NCBI RefSeq assembly: GCF_932526225.1 | Contig: NC_064048.1 | Location: 9,944,515-10,008,514, forward strand | Direction of reading: 5' to 3' | Length of the DNA stretch: 64,000 nt | Source of the DNA: Nematostella vectensis | Lineage: Eukaryota > Cnidaria > Anthozoa > Actiniaria > Edwardsiidae | In this document: piece by piece, positions 1 to 12,400 of the stretch | Numbering within the stretch: the stretch's first letter is position 1 | Layout of the letters: the number at the start of each line of letters is the position of its first letter | Notes under the pieces: generated by a model | What the model was told of the DNA's origin: nothing | Databases searched by the model: none | Seen by the model: the letters and a program-made list of their open reading frames with translations, nothing else | Translations under genes and position numbers: made by a program

Positions 1-80
1 TGCGAGCATTAGCCGATGCGAGCACATCGAAATTTCGGGGGACCATCCGGGGGCCCTAATATATTCTTATCAGGACATAC

Positions 81-3000
81 CATCATCTTATTTGTTCCCT
101 GCTCTTCAGACGGTAGCCACACGGGACAGGAGGGGTCATCAAAATCGTCTGAATCGCAATTAACTGAAAATAGAGATAATAAGGGATGTCTTGCTTAATT
201 GTTTTCAAGCAAGGCGCGTAACTAAGGAAACCCCTCCCGACCACCAAAAGTGGGTCAATCCTTATGAAAGAGTTATCAGATGTTCGTCTTTTATAATATG
301 AAATCTCTGACTGGGCGGCCCCTGGTTTTCTGTCACAAAAGAAGACATCATAGAGAAGTGACAGCAGCCATTCATGGGTTGAGGACGCTCTAGCTCACAG
401 GTACATGAATGATCGTCCCCCCCCCCCCCCCCCCTCTTAGGAGGAGCGAGGGTCAGTGTCCAGTGTCCAAATAAGGTAAATGGGCCACGCCTACCTGGCG
501 TATAGTAGCAGTAGTATATTCGAGTGTTATACTTGTCTTCTGTAATCCCATAAGGCACCGCGCCACTGTGCTGGTTTCTGTTTGCATGATCCTCGTCATC
601 AAAGTGACGGAACTCTAGTGTCGCCTGAAATACATGCTCAGAATCACTACTTTATTATAGGGACCGACACAGGCGACATGTAGAAGCGATAGAGCTTGTC
701 GAGTAGAGAAGGTCATGTCGGAATACAAGGGCTAAAGTAAAAATGTAGCGAGCATTAAGCAGCGCGGGCTCAAGTACTGTCGTAGTTACTTTACCCGGCT
801 GGCTTTGCGAGCTAACGCCAAAATGTGGCAAACATAAGGCAGCGCGGGCTCAAATCGAGAAGCTGAGAGAAATTGTGAAGGCGTTTGTGAAGGCAGTTTG
901 ACTGTATTAGATCAAAAGATGAATTGACAGAGATGAGACGATATTGGCAAATAGATGTTCATCTTCATGATGAAGGTTATAACAAGATGGGTCAAATCAT
1001 AAATGCTCAAATAAATGCTCATAATCACTATGATTTATATTAACCCTATCCAGACCGGGCTTTTTGGGGCTTCCTCTGACCGTAAATTTTCAAAGAATCG
1101 TCACCAAATTTAAATGTTAGTTAAAAAAAACAGCGATTTTTAGCTAATTATGTGATACCAGCATCCGCCATCTTGGATCCGCCATCTTGGATTAAATAAA
1201 AGTTATTTATTTTAATTAATAAAAAATGGGTAGAAAAATCTGAAGCTTTTTGACAATATTTCCTCTTCGTATCAAGTTTTATTAATGATTTCAGGTGGAT
1301 ATGAATATTTCGAGAAGGTCAAAAATTGACAAAACAAAAACACACCACCCCTCCCCCATAAAATAGAGATGTACATTTTTATTGTGTTTTTTTTCAAAAC
1401 ATGGCATAAAACGCCTATATGACATGGATTTACGTTGAGCACGTCGTATTTATCGTTGATCTTAACGACTTAAAGCGTTTTGCCTAGTTGTCATTAAACC
1501 TAAAATTTATTTACACCAAACTGATTCAAGATAAATTTTAGGAAAAGTCACCAAATTTCAATGCTCTAGCCCTACTAGTTCAAAAATTATTACAGACCAA
1601 AGGTGCTGGGGGCCTCAAATGCCCCCCCCCCCCCCCCGGTCTGAATAGGGTTAAATATATGCTCAAAACCTCTACGTTACAGGACTTTTTTTAATTGTAT
1701 TTAGTTTTTAATAGTTCTCCTTTTTATGGAAGGCTTGAAGCACGTCAAAAATCCCCTCCTTGCCGATACCTTAAATCGATGAACCGTCTGACAAGTTTTG
1801 GATATGAACGTCATCAAGTAGAAAGGACCCCCTGACGGCAGCCAAATGGGCGTAGACGTGTCCCCCCTGCCGTCACAACAATAATAGATGACAGTGTTTT
1901 CGCCGTAGATCCCTTCAGGGAGTGAACCCCCCTCGCTGTTGGGGAAATCGATATCGGAGTTCTCATCGTCCCAGCGAATCCATCCTGTAGAAAGAAATTT
2001 CTCTTAATTATGAAAAAGGGTAAGACAAGTTTTCACACAACAGTTTTGTAATTTGCTCTGTTTGGGCTAAATTTTGCATTGGATTTACGTCTTTTCCGTT
2101 TTAACAGGGCCGTAGTAGGGGGTGGGGCACTTTGGGCACGTGCTCCCCCAAATGTTTTAAAAAATCATAATGTCCAGTAGGGGCGTGGCTGTGACCCAAA
2201 TGTTTTCTTTTTGCTTCTATATCGTGCCCCCCCACCCCCTAAAATACGAGGCTTGCTACAGCTATGTCGATTCTCCACTTCTGAAAATAAATGAATAAAG
2301 GATTGAGAGCCAAACCCTCTCTTTCCCTCTCCAAGCTTACCCACATTTTATGGTAATTCTTGATACTTATTTCTGCTACTGTTGTTTTTGAAAAACATAT
2401 ATCAAGAAAATTTAGCCAAAAATTGTCGTTTTTGCCAAAACTAATATATTTCTTATTTGAAAAAAAAGGATTCCGTACAGCAGATGCTTCGTAAACTTGT
2501 ATCCCCTTTTATCCCCTTGTATCCCCTTTTCCCAGTTTTTCGATGTCCGCTACGGCCCTGAGGTGGTAATGATAATGTACCTTCATTAAGCCCTGCAGGG
2601 CATAACGCGCCCTTCTTGTAGATACAGTACTGTCCTTGAGGCCATAAACGCTCCTCTCCCTCCCCTCCCTCGTGGATACAAAACTCCTGTCGAATACCAT
2701 GAAGCGTGACATTCCCCGCCAAGTGGCTTATCGCTGATTGGTTATTTTGGTTATCATTGTTCTCGGTGTCATGGTAACGGAATCCTTCCCTCCATTTATC
2801 ACCGTGGCACCCTGTCATTGGTTTAGGAAGTCCGTACGACCCGGATGGCCACGTGTTGTATGAAAGTGGAATGTCAGATTGGCGAAATTGTAACTCTAGA
2901 AAGAGAAAAACATAATTAGTTGCTAAGAGCTCTAGAAATCATCAGCTCCAGCAATCATTGGCCTATCATAATTTAGAAAAAAAATCGGTGGTGGATCTAC

Positions 3001-5494
3001 TAGGAGGATTGAGTGTTTCTTTTTTAACCTCTCGCTGCCAAGGGCGAAAAACTGGCAAATAGCCTATTATGGGTGCACACTGCCGCAAATCATCTTTTTT
3101 GCTGCGTTTTTTCTAGCAAAGTTCCCATTAAATGGAGGAGTTCTGGAACAAAGGAATGCATGAAGCAAGACAGTGTTCTTTCTTGTGGATATGCAAACAC
3201 CCTTATTGCAAACAACCTGAGCATTTCTTCGATAAATAAACTACTGTCATCCAAGATAAGAATTGGTATCTTATTCAGAAAGCCAAATGTATGGAAAAGC
3301 TAGTTCCCCTATATTATGGGAGCTGAATTCAATAGATCTTATAATACCCCACCCCCCCCCCCCCCCCCCTTCATTCGAAAAATTCTGGACCTGGAGTTCG
3401 GAGTCAGGGTGGGGGAATGAGAGATAGCTGGGCAAACTTCTGGGCTAGTAATCGATCTTCAAATTACATAAAAAAAATTACATAAAAATGCCGGACTTAT
3501 TCACGGAATAGGTTGATTTTAGGACACTTTTGTGCAAGCACACTTAGAGAGAAGTGATTTTTAGGTTAATATTACAATATCGGAATTAAATTCATTGAAG
3601 AAATAAAGAAACGCAAAGAAAGGGACTGCAAATAGCCCCTCGGAATACCTTTGAGATGGAGAGAGTGTCTCTTGACCGGAAGTTCGCCCAAGTGTCCTGT
3701 GTCACGGACCATGTCACGCCACTTCTGTAGCCTTGTCACGTCAGCGTGACGCATAGCCAGGTTGAACTCTGCTGTCAGGTATCCCTGTGTCGTGGTCTTC
3801 TTGGTAGCTTTATCCTCTCTACAGAGCAAGTGAAGTAAGCAAGGACCAACGGTTATCAAAATTATATAGCCACAATGGACCTTTTCCAGCTCAAATTTAT
3901 TAAGGTCAAAACAGTTAAATTAGACACTCGCATTGTCACCAGTTTACTTCCGGAGGGGCGACGGAACTCAACCGACACGAGACAAAAAAATCTATCAGAA
4001 TCCGTGCTATTAAACTATTAATTATATGTGAATTATTAAATTTGAGCTCCCGCATTGTTATCAAGTTGTCCTGATTGGTACGGTTCCACTCATGTAATTG
4101 TTACATCATATAATTCAGTGCTCAATTAACCATTAAACTGACCTGAGCTGCGTTACACTAATATTCCTGAGCGCCTCCATGTCGCCAAGACTTTGCCTGA
4201 TCTGAATACCCACAAAAAACATAAGTTAGTGCCACAGATTTGCCATTTTGATAACGGCTTTACCATTTTCTTTATGATGGCATAAAATATCGTAAATCGA
4301 ATATCGAATGAAACCACTTTCACAGCCTTTTTCATGTATGATATGCGGCCTTTTCCTGTATAAAATGATGCAGAATACCAATAACATTTACCTAGCCTTT
4401 CAATGTATGATAATATATAAAATACCAAAAATGATTCACAGCCAATCCCTGTTTATAATAATAAATAGTAGAAATGTAAACACGATTCCATCTTCACAGC
4501 CTATCCCTGTGTATAATCTTGTAGAATATCAAAAATGATTCCATTCTTACAGTCTTCGCCTGTGTATAATATTGTAGAATATAAAAAATAATTCCATTCT
4601 CACAGCCTTCGCCTGTGTATAATATTGTAGAATATCAAAAATGATTCCATTCTCACAGCCTTCGCCTGTGTATAATATTGTAGAATATCAAAAATAATTC
4701 CATTCTCACAGTCTTCGCCTGTGTGTAACATTGTAGAATATCAAAAATAATTCCATTCTCACAGCCTTCGCCTGTGTATAATATTGTAGAATATCAAAAA
4801 TAATTCCATTCTCACAGCCTTCGCCTGTGTATAATATTGTAGAATATCAAAAATGATTCCATTCTCACAGCCTTCGCCTGTGTATAATCTTGTAGAATAT
4901 CAAAAATGATTCCATTCTCACAGCCTTCGCCTGTGTATAATATTGTAGAATATCAAAAATAATTCCATTCTCACAGCCTTCGCCTGTATGATAACTGTTA
5001 GTCATGTTTGTACTCACGGCATTTTCGATGTTTCTAGTCATCGCCCGGTATTGAGAGGTTCCTGCAGTAGCCTTAAAGTCAGACCATCTCTGACGAAAGG
5101 TCACTGCGCCCGGGATAACCAAGTTCCCTGTTTTACATATGGAATCATATAAATTACTTTGTGAGGACTCTTGTTCTTTTGAATTAGTATTCTGCTGATA
5201 AGCACCACACCCATATGTTGCAGTCCGTATGGGGGGAGGGGGACACGAGAAAACAAGGTGACTATTTTTTTAGTATTATTTTTTTCTGATAATGAAGAGG
5301 GTGTGGGATTAAATCTCCCACAATCTCTCCCCTACATACGACACCGCTGCATCATGGGTAGCCTGAGTGGCGCAGTGGATATCGGTACATACGTCACAGG
5401 TCAAGACATCATCAAGTGACTAACCTCGTGCTTTTCTTGCGTTAACTGCCACCATTATTACCGCTGACAGCAAGAGAAGTGCTTTAGGGCTCAT
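81..5494 (-). CDS. Secreted ApeC-domain (apextrin-like) protein, 3' end missing
   Basis: Exons in coding order: 5494-5425, 5127-5018, 4201-4143, 3818-3649, 2895-2581, 1984-1770, 624-495, 163-81; all phases agree and the gene continues off the left edge. Exon 1 gives a signal peptide (MSPKALLLLSAVIMVAVNA). About 110 residues follow that I cannot assign. The ApeC domain then spans four exons: TWPSGSYGLPKP, EGFRYHDTENN, IRQEFCIH, GQYCIYKKG, IRWDDEN, GIYGENTVIYYCC, IWLPSGGPFYLM, FRHFDDEDHAN and YYCYY, with many cysteines as the family requires. Known family: ApeC proteins are secreted in cnidarians, amphioxus and echinoderms; some amphioxus members bind microbial cell wall. A role in defence or cell adhesion is therefore possible, but it is inference from the family. 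Confidence 0.88.
1044..1650. mobile_element. piggyBac-type MITE in an ApeC-gene intron
   Basis: The 607-bp segment starts CCCTATCCAGACCGGG and ends with the inverted form CCGGTCTGAATAGGG. TTAA lies directly outside both ends (1040-1043 and 1651-1654). TTAA target duplication with CCC-starting termini is the piggyBac signature. There is no ORF of note inside, so it is non-autonomous. A 16-base C run lies just inside the right terminus. Confidence 0.85.
4312..4995. repeat. 53-bp minisatellite in ApeC-gene intron
   Basis: About 12 tandem copies of a 53-bp unit with core ACAGCCTTCGCCTGTGTATA. Copies are near-identical from about 4550 and diverged before that. The array stops about 20 bp from the donor of the exon at 5127-5018. 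On the gene strand each unit carries GGCTGTGAGAA, a donor-like GTGAGA. Short ORFs over it are repeat shadows. Confidence 0.93.
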
Positions 5495-8400
5495 TTCCCC
5501 CCAAGGGGCTCATCTTCTTAAGAGAGGGTCAGCGGCAGAGTTTGGCCTTCATATAAGTGGGCTGAAAGTGATTGAGTTGTTATTCGTTAATCTAAAAGGC
5601 GACGTTTACATAACATTGGTTGCTTTATTTCTGTAGATTTGTGTTGGCGTCAGGAGGCGTCTTACGAATTTCAAGCTTCTTATCGTTGAAAAAATATATA
5701 CATTAACATATTACCTAACATATTTCCAAAAATATATAGATTAACATATTACCTAACATATTTCCGTTTAGAAATAGAATGGATGTATCTTGTGTATATC
5801 GGTGAGCTATTTCAGACTTCTTTCTTAGTACCTGTTTCCACCTCAACCCAATCCCCGGCGCGCGGTGTCTTATCCATCTTCCCTAGCCCTTGCGCTCGCT
5901 AACGCCAGGCTACCTGTGGCTATTTTACCCTTGATGCAATCCTCTCGTATAGATTAGAATTTAATAAGTATTACTTTAGATGAAAACTAGGTACGATTTG
6001 CTTAAGATAAAAGAATTTTGTTTGCATTTTTGTTACATTGGACAAATTCATTGTAACGAAGGAATACAGCTTTGTTATTTTTAATTTTATTTTGAAAGAT
6101 TTTTCAAACAATGCAATCCAATTCCATAACGCGCGCTCTAGTATATAGGGAAAAATGAACAAAACTACTGGAATGCTTAAACATTTGTTTGTCAATAAAG
6201 TATAAAATAGACAGTGAAAATATAAAAAAGGAAAGTGTCCTGCTTTATATATTCGTATTTTGTTCCCATAATGTATAGTCAAGAAAATACTATAGGAACC
6301 TGCTTGTTTTTAGCGGGTTGTAGTGAACTTTTGATTGTTCCCTTACAGCGGGATCAAAGACCATAAAAACTCCTAAACAAAATAAAATTCTGCAATTATT
6401 ATAGAAAATCCTTTTTAATTTCTATTTATCATCTTCCAGTGCATTGCCGAAGTAAGATTTTACTCCAATGATTCATAAAGGCGTTGATCTCTAAAGCGCC
6501 TTTCTAGTTTTTTCTAAAAGTAGTAAGTAGCTGATCAGTCAGTGTTAGAGCTTACCTGTTTCGTTGTCAAGTGGTGTATTTTATGATTTGACCTGCCGTC
6601 CCTATTTAGAACAATAGGTCGTCATAATTTTCTCGATATTTTAAATGAAGCGCATCGAGCTGGGTTCTAGAAGCATTGATCGACTTGCATAATGCGGCGG
6701 TCGAACAGTTGATTACCCCTACAAGCAGGAATTATTGTGTAATGGTTTTATTGCGTAAAGGTTCCGACGTCTTTATCAATTATGTATTAATCTGGGCGAT
6801 TTGCTAAATGAATTTTTGAGGGAGGGGAGGGAGGGTGTTGGCGTGAAATCCAAATGCTAAATAATCATTCACACTATATTCCTTTTCTCTTATCTATTAA
6901 AATTCAATTAATAATAATGACAATAATAATGGTTACAGCAATATAGAAATATTAGCATCGCTGGCAACAATCTGGACTAATCTTTTTTTTTACAATTGTT
7001 CAATTTATCTTTTTATTTTAGAAATCTATTAGACACTATTATTTTGAACTATTTCTAAAGGCTTAGCAATAATTATATTAAAATCAAGGAACAAATCCTT
7101 ATTACGTAATAATAAAGCTCTTGCAGTAATATGTGCAATGTGACGTCACATCTTCGTCACTTTGGCATTAAATTGTCCTAGTACCCAATCCCCTTATGAT
7201 ACAGACTAAAGGATTATGGGAAGGCTGACGTGTGTTAGATTGTGGGGCAAATGTATTCGTCCCCATTTCTATTTAACGTTTTAGTGGGTCATGTTAAATA
7301 AACTCGATAAATATATATTCACAATTTTACAATAGGTCACACAACGTGAATTTGACTGTGTGACGCGTGTAACGCGTGTAACGTAACTCCCTATTTATAA
7401 TCTTTTCATAGGGCTAAGCACCTACGTAGCAAACGCATGGTATGGGAAGAGTTAAAATCACATTTGTTGTATCGCCAAATCCCATTATCGTGCCATAGGC
7501 CACATAACCTCGCACAACGAAGAAATGTGATTGATTAGTACAAGACAAGAAATAGGTTGGAACTTCCAGCCCGTCGCAACCACCCGCCCATGCACACTTG
7601 TTTCTTACCTTTACATATGCTACGCAGGCTCAGAATAAATATAAGCTCCGTAGTCTATAAATAATTTCATGGATGTGTTGATAGAGTCATATGAGCAGAA
7701 CGCATTTCGCTTCGTCTACACACTAGCATCATACACTTATTTCAAATAAGGTTGCAATCGGAGAATCTATGTGTCGTAACCCGCAGTGCTTTATGGGTAT
7801 CAAATAAATAAAATAAATAAAATAAGCGTAAATATAAACAGACCACTAAACACATCTTTAGAAAGCTTAAGAATGGTTGTTTATGTACCTATTAACGTTC
7901 ACATGGCGTTCAGAGACCGGATCCAGCCTTATTTGCTCTACTCAATGATCACTGCGGGCTACGATACATTGATTCGCGGATGCGACCAGGTGTAAACATG
8001 TTTACTCAGAACAAGCTTCAAGCTTCAGAGTGAAAGATTGACGTATAAAGATCGGATCTAGCCTAAATAAGTCTTAGCAAAGTGGTAAGCAACCTTAACA
8101 ATGCCCTTACTTTCTCAAAAATTAGGTCTATTATTAAAAATACTTTTTTTTATAAAGTGATTACTTTTAACATATTTCGGGGCTAATAAGAATCAAGCAT
8201 TTGCCTTGACGCCGGCTAGCCGCCTAGGAAGAAAATGTTTCGAACCAGAAATTTCTTAAATACCTAAGCTTACTTTTCAGACGTTTGAATGAAATAATCA
8301 CATGCGGGAAAAAGCAAACCAGGTCATCACTTTAAATCGATCATTAATTTGCTTAGAAGAAATTTAGAATTTTGCAATGTATAGAATTTAAAGAAAATAA

Positions 8401-9250
8401 CCCAGAGGCTTGATTTCCGATGAAAACTTCTTGAATGAAGACATAGAAAAGACGATACTTTCATACATTCCATCAGAGGATTTTGTAAGCAAACATGATA
8501 AAATAATAGTGAAATTATGAATAATCACGCTCCCCCCTGTTTGGGAAAGGAGAGATAAAGATAAGAAATTATATTCTATTTTGGCAAGCCTTTAAATTCC
8601 GTTAAATTCAACCTCGTAAATTGTAAATTCAACTCGACCCTTTCGTAGAGGCAATAAGATGTAAGTGCTAGAATTAACTTATATTAAAGTATAGATTTGA
8701 AAAATAATAAACGGTAGCAAAACAATAGCTGGTAACAAAGGTACGGTAAGATATGGAACAAAGTAGCGAGACGCCATTAAAACAACAAAAAATTAAAAAT
8801 GGGAGGAAAAAAGCAACAATACAACAAATACAACAAGAAAAAATCTACAAATGTAACAAATGCATTAGTAGAACAACCAACAATACCAGAAACAGCTAAA
8901 ATGGCAACAACCGAAGACAGCCGCATTAGCAGCCACCACGAACAACAGTAACAACAACAACAGTGTCATCAACAATAACTGCAACAGTTAAACCAAAACA
9001 GCTCTTCAAACAACAACAGCAATCAGCAATCAGCAATCAAATCAGCAACAGAAATGACAACAAAAACAGCAGCGGTAATATCGACAAAGATGAACAAGAA
9101 ATAAATCAGCAACAGAAATGACAACAAAAACAGCAGCGGTAATATCGACAAAGATGAACAAGAAATAAATTAGCAAAAGAAATGAAAACAAAAACAGCAT
9201 CACCAAAACTGGTCTATCTCCTTGTTTTCAAGGCTCGCCACACGGCGCTA
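5495..9250. other. Intergenic, AT-rich; no gene seen
   Basis: The stretch separates the start of the ApeC gene from the 3' end of the MYLIP-like gene. ORFs are short and resemble no family. A 38-bp tandem duplication lies at 5689-5765. From about 8780 the DNA is CAA/ACA-rich and runs into a 64-bp tandem duplication. The 3'UTR of the MYLIP-like gene must lie in the right part, but I could not place its poly(A) site. Confidence 0.6.
9041..9201. repeat. 64-bp tandem duplication in CAA-rich DNA
   Basis: A segment beginning ATCAGCAACAGAAATGACAA is repeated perfectly with a 64-bp period (starts at 9041 and 9105). A third, diverged partial copy starts near 9170. Confidence 0.9.
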
Positions 9251-9252
9251 TA

Positions 9253-9476
9253 GACCGTTTTGACAATGTTGCGCGCGCATTCTAAATGACAGACTGGTGG
9301 GCCAGTCTTAAAAAGTGTACGGAGTGGCGCTTACAGACGACGCTATAGAAATTGCTGCCAGAGTGCTACTTTCGCGGGGTTTTGGAGTCACATTCCTCTT
9401 TTTCCGCATTATGGATCAGCTGTGGCCCGCCAATCTGTGGCATTTTGGATGCGCGCGCAACATTATCAAAACGGAC
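9253..9476. mobile_element. 224-bp TA-flanked MITE at the MYLIP-like stop codon
   Basis: Both ends carry an imperfect inverted repeat of about 50 bp: left GACCGTTTTGACAATGTTGC, right (reverse strand) GTCCGTTTTGATAATGTTGC. The repeat continues through GCGCGCGCAT to GGGCCA on both arms. TA flanks both sides (9251-9252, 9477-9478), as in Tc1/mariner-type MITEs. There is no coding capacity. The right TA plus the first element base forms the TAG stop of the neighbouring gene. Confidence 0.85.
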
Positions 9477-12400
9477 TATTCACAGGGAAAGAAAACTCTC
9501 TGCGCATACGTGATCTGACTACGGCACAACGGGCACTCCTTGCACAGGGCGGAACACTCCACGCAACATACCACGTGACCACACGGGCAGAACGCGGTCG
9601 CCACCTCAACGTCCATACAAATTTGACAAATCCTCGCGTCCTGAAGGTGCCAGACCATCTTCTTCAACTCCTCTGGGCTCAACTTCTCTATATCACCATC
9701 CCCGAGCTCTCTCCGACACGTCCCCGAGTCCCTCTTCCGAAGACTGTAGAACTTTCGATGACTCAGCGGAGATTGCACCGGACGGTATTCGGGCATCGAG
9801 TGTCGTCCTCGGTTGTCGCGGCCTACTCGGCTCATATTGCGACCAATGTTCATCTCGCTCCAGGCATGGCTGTACGCTTGTCGGCGAGTCCGCTGGACGT
9901 CAAATAAATATGTTTTTCCGATGTCATTCGAGGGAAGAAATACCGTCGCTACCCTTCCGAGTAGCGTCCGGGTGCATTGATCGATAACTGAACGTTTGAC
10001 GGTGTTGCATTGGTAGAATGTGTGGTACTCGGTGAATGTTCGGAAAAGTCCGACAGCATCACACTCGGTTTTGAGTTTGTAGGTTACTCGCTGAGCCTGC
10101 ACTCCGCTGCCATGGACCACGGTGAAGCAGCGGTTGTTGTAGGAGACGGTCGATACATCTTCAAAGTTTATCCTGAAAAAGGATAAAAAGCGGTTTGAAA
10201 ATTTGAACCAGGCCACCATTTGACGTTCCTGAATAATAAAGGTTTGAGTATTCTGATTGGTCAAGGGTCAATATGTTGTTAGAGGACACACGCACATATG
10301 GTGTCAGCATGAGCGAAACAAATAGATGTCCTGCTTTTCATGCAGTTGTTCTCTAGTAGATGCCCAGAAGACGAAACAACGTGCCATGGGCAACAGTCAT
10401 GCAACTTGACTGCGTCTCGTATTTTCTTTTTTTGTGACGTCATTTCATAGGAAGAAACCGTTGTCGTTTTAGGGGTCTGGTACCGAGGATTTTTCGTTTC
10501 TATTTTCAGAGGCCTTCTCTATTGACACGCGTTGCGTCACAAAAGCTTCGTTTGGTAAAACGAATCATGATGAAAACAGAGCTGAACAGATCAAGTATGC
10601 TTGTGGTGGAATCATTCCTTTCCATCTTGGTTTTAATTGCGAACTCGTCAACTTCTCTGGATGCTTGTGTGTGTGGAATCATTTCTTCGGTCTTGGTTTT
10701 GAGGTTTAAGAACTCGTAAACACTTCATAAGCATTTCATATGAGATCTGTCTTGTGAAAAACATATTTAGATATCAACAAACTTGTACATTATACGTTAA
10801 ATGAAGCCAAATCCCGCTCTTGTTTTCTAGTCGCCCCTTTTCGCAGCCTCGACCGCCATGTTGGATTTGAGTCATGTCACGTGATTTTTTGTTTTATAAA
10901 TTCGAGAGATAACTATACCCTTTTTAGGGGTTTGAACTGGACTTTTGAATACAAAGGTGTCCTCTGGAAATGGTTCCTACACCTGGATAAAGCCAAGAGG
11001 TGTGGCCGTCTGTATAAAACTATTCTTCAACGTTTTCAGTTTACTTGGAATGACAAAGCAACTGTCCTTTTTGGATGTATCACAATAATCTAAATACAAG
11101 CTCTGTGTTGAACGGTCAAAGTGAATCAATTTTTTCGTTGTGGTTTCACATTGAGTTTTAAATTTCGAGGAAAAGAACGACAATGAAAACAATGATAAAC
11201 CGAACTGAGAACTGAGTAGCATACACACATTTACTGTTTAGTGGAAAATCATGTCCACATATTTGTATTTTGGTATTCTTTTGCAGGTAAGTACGACCTC
11301 CTTTAAAGTGACAAGCATATCTGAATGCCTAGCACAAGGTATTTTCTTCAGGTTTCCTGTGGTTAACCGCGAGGGTCTGGGGTTTAGGGCTACGTCACCT
11401 TATCAATCCTAGGGAACCCAAAACTATACCGACCAGCTGTCTATAAACGTTTTATATAAAAAAGTACAATTTCATATACCTGTCAACCTAAGGGGTAACA
11501 AAAAGTAAAAATAATAATAACAATAATTGCAACAGCGAAATAGTATTGCTCGAAGGCAGAGTAAATAGATCAGCTTCATATTTAGTCTGTATAATTAAAA
11601 GCACCGTAGTGAAGCCAGCAGGCGACTCAGCAGGAGACTCAGAGAAGTTAACAGAAGAGAAGTCAGAAGAGTCAACATCCGTGTACAAAAGCCCATAATA
11701 AAAAATAAAAAACAGACAAGCACTTTAGAGCAATATAAAAGAGAAAAATTCCCAAAACCTTGAAAAGTATACATAAGAGAACCATTAAATGTGGATAGTA
11801 AACAATAAGTGCTTAGAGCTTTTGGGTTATATACGTGCTTTTAAAGACAATAAGGTGGTTTTGTAAACAGCACAGGAGGAAATGGATAAGTCTTAAAAAC
11901 AATCTTATTAGAGTTACAAGTTCAAAATTGAAGGTATAGATGAGTTCATTTTGAAGGAATAAAAGCGGATGTGTTTGCTAGCGAGTGATTACCCTAATAT
12001 CGTCCATTACCCATCTCTTTTACAGGTAGCAGTAATATTTTTCTCCATCATGCTCAATATCTGGCCGTGACAGACGAATCCCCTCGGGATACTCAAGGCG
12101 TTGACAGATTACGCGATAAGCGGCCCGAAGGGCTTTATTTAGATGCACACGTAGTGGTTGCAATCCGCGCTACCTTGGCCTGTTGGCTAGCAAACGGAAA
12201 GCGAATTCTCCTTAGAAATATCGATTTTCTTGCCAAGTGTAAGGTTTCTCGAATTAGAGGATTTTAGAGATCCGACTTAATAAAAGCAATATCGCTTTTC
12301 TCGGATTTTCAAAACGGACTTTTCGGCGTATCAGGATTTCCCGGGTTGACGGACTTCTGGGGTCTCAGAATTTCGGATTGGCCATTTGCCACTCCTTAGC

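Noticed and set aside
5355-5420. Another SINE head (GTGGCGCAGTGG looks like an A box)
   Set aside because: No B box at the right distance and no similarity to the SINE body; it also overlaps the region just inside the first ApeC intron.
9422-9907. 161-codon open frame on the plus strand
   Set aside because: It lies opposite the RING-coding exon of the MYLIP-like gene, whose minus-strand translation matches a known family exactly.
12067-12267. 66-codon open frame in the MYLIP-like intron
   Set aside because: No family resemblance, no splice context and no support beyond length.
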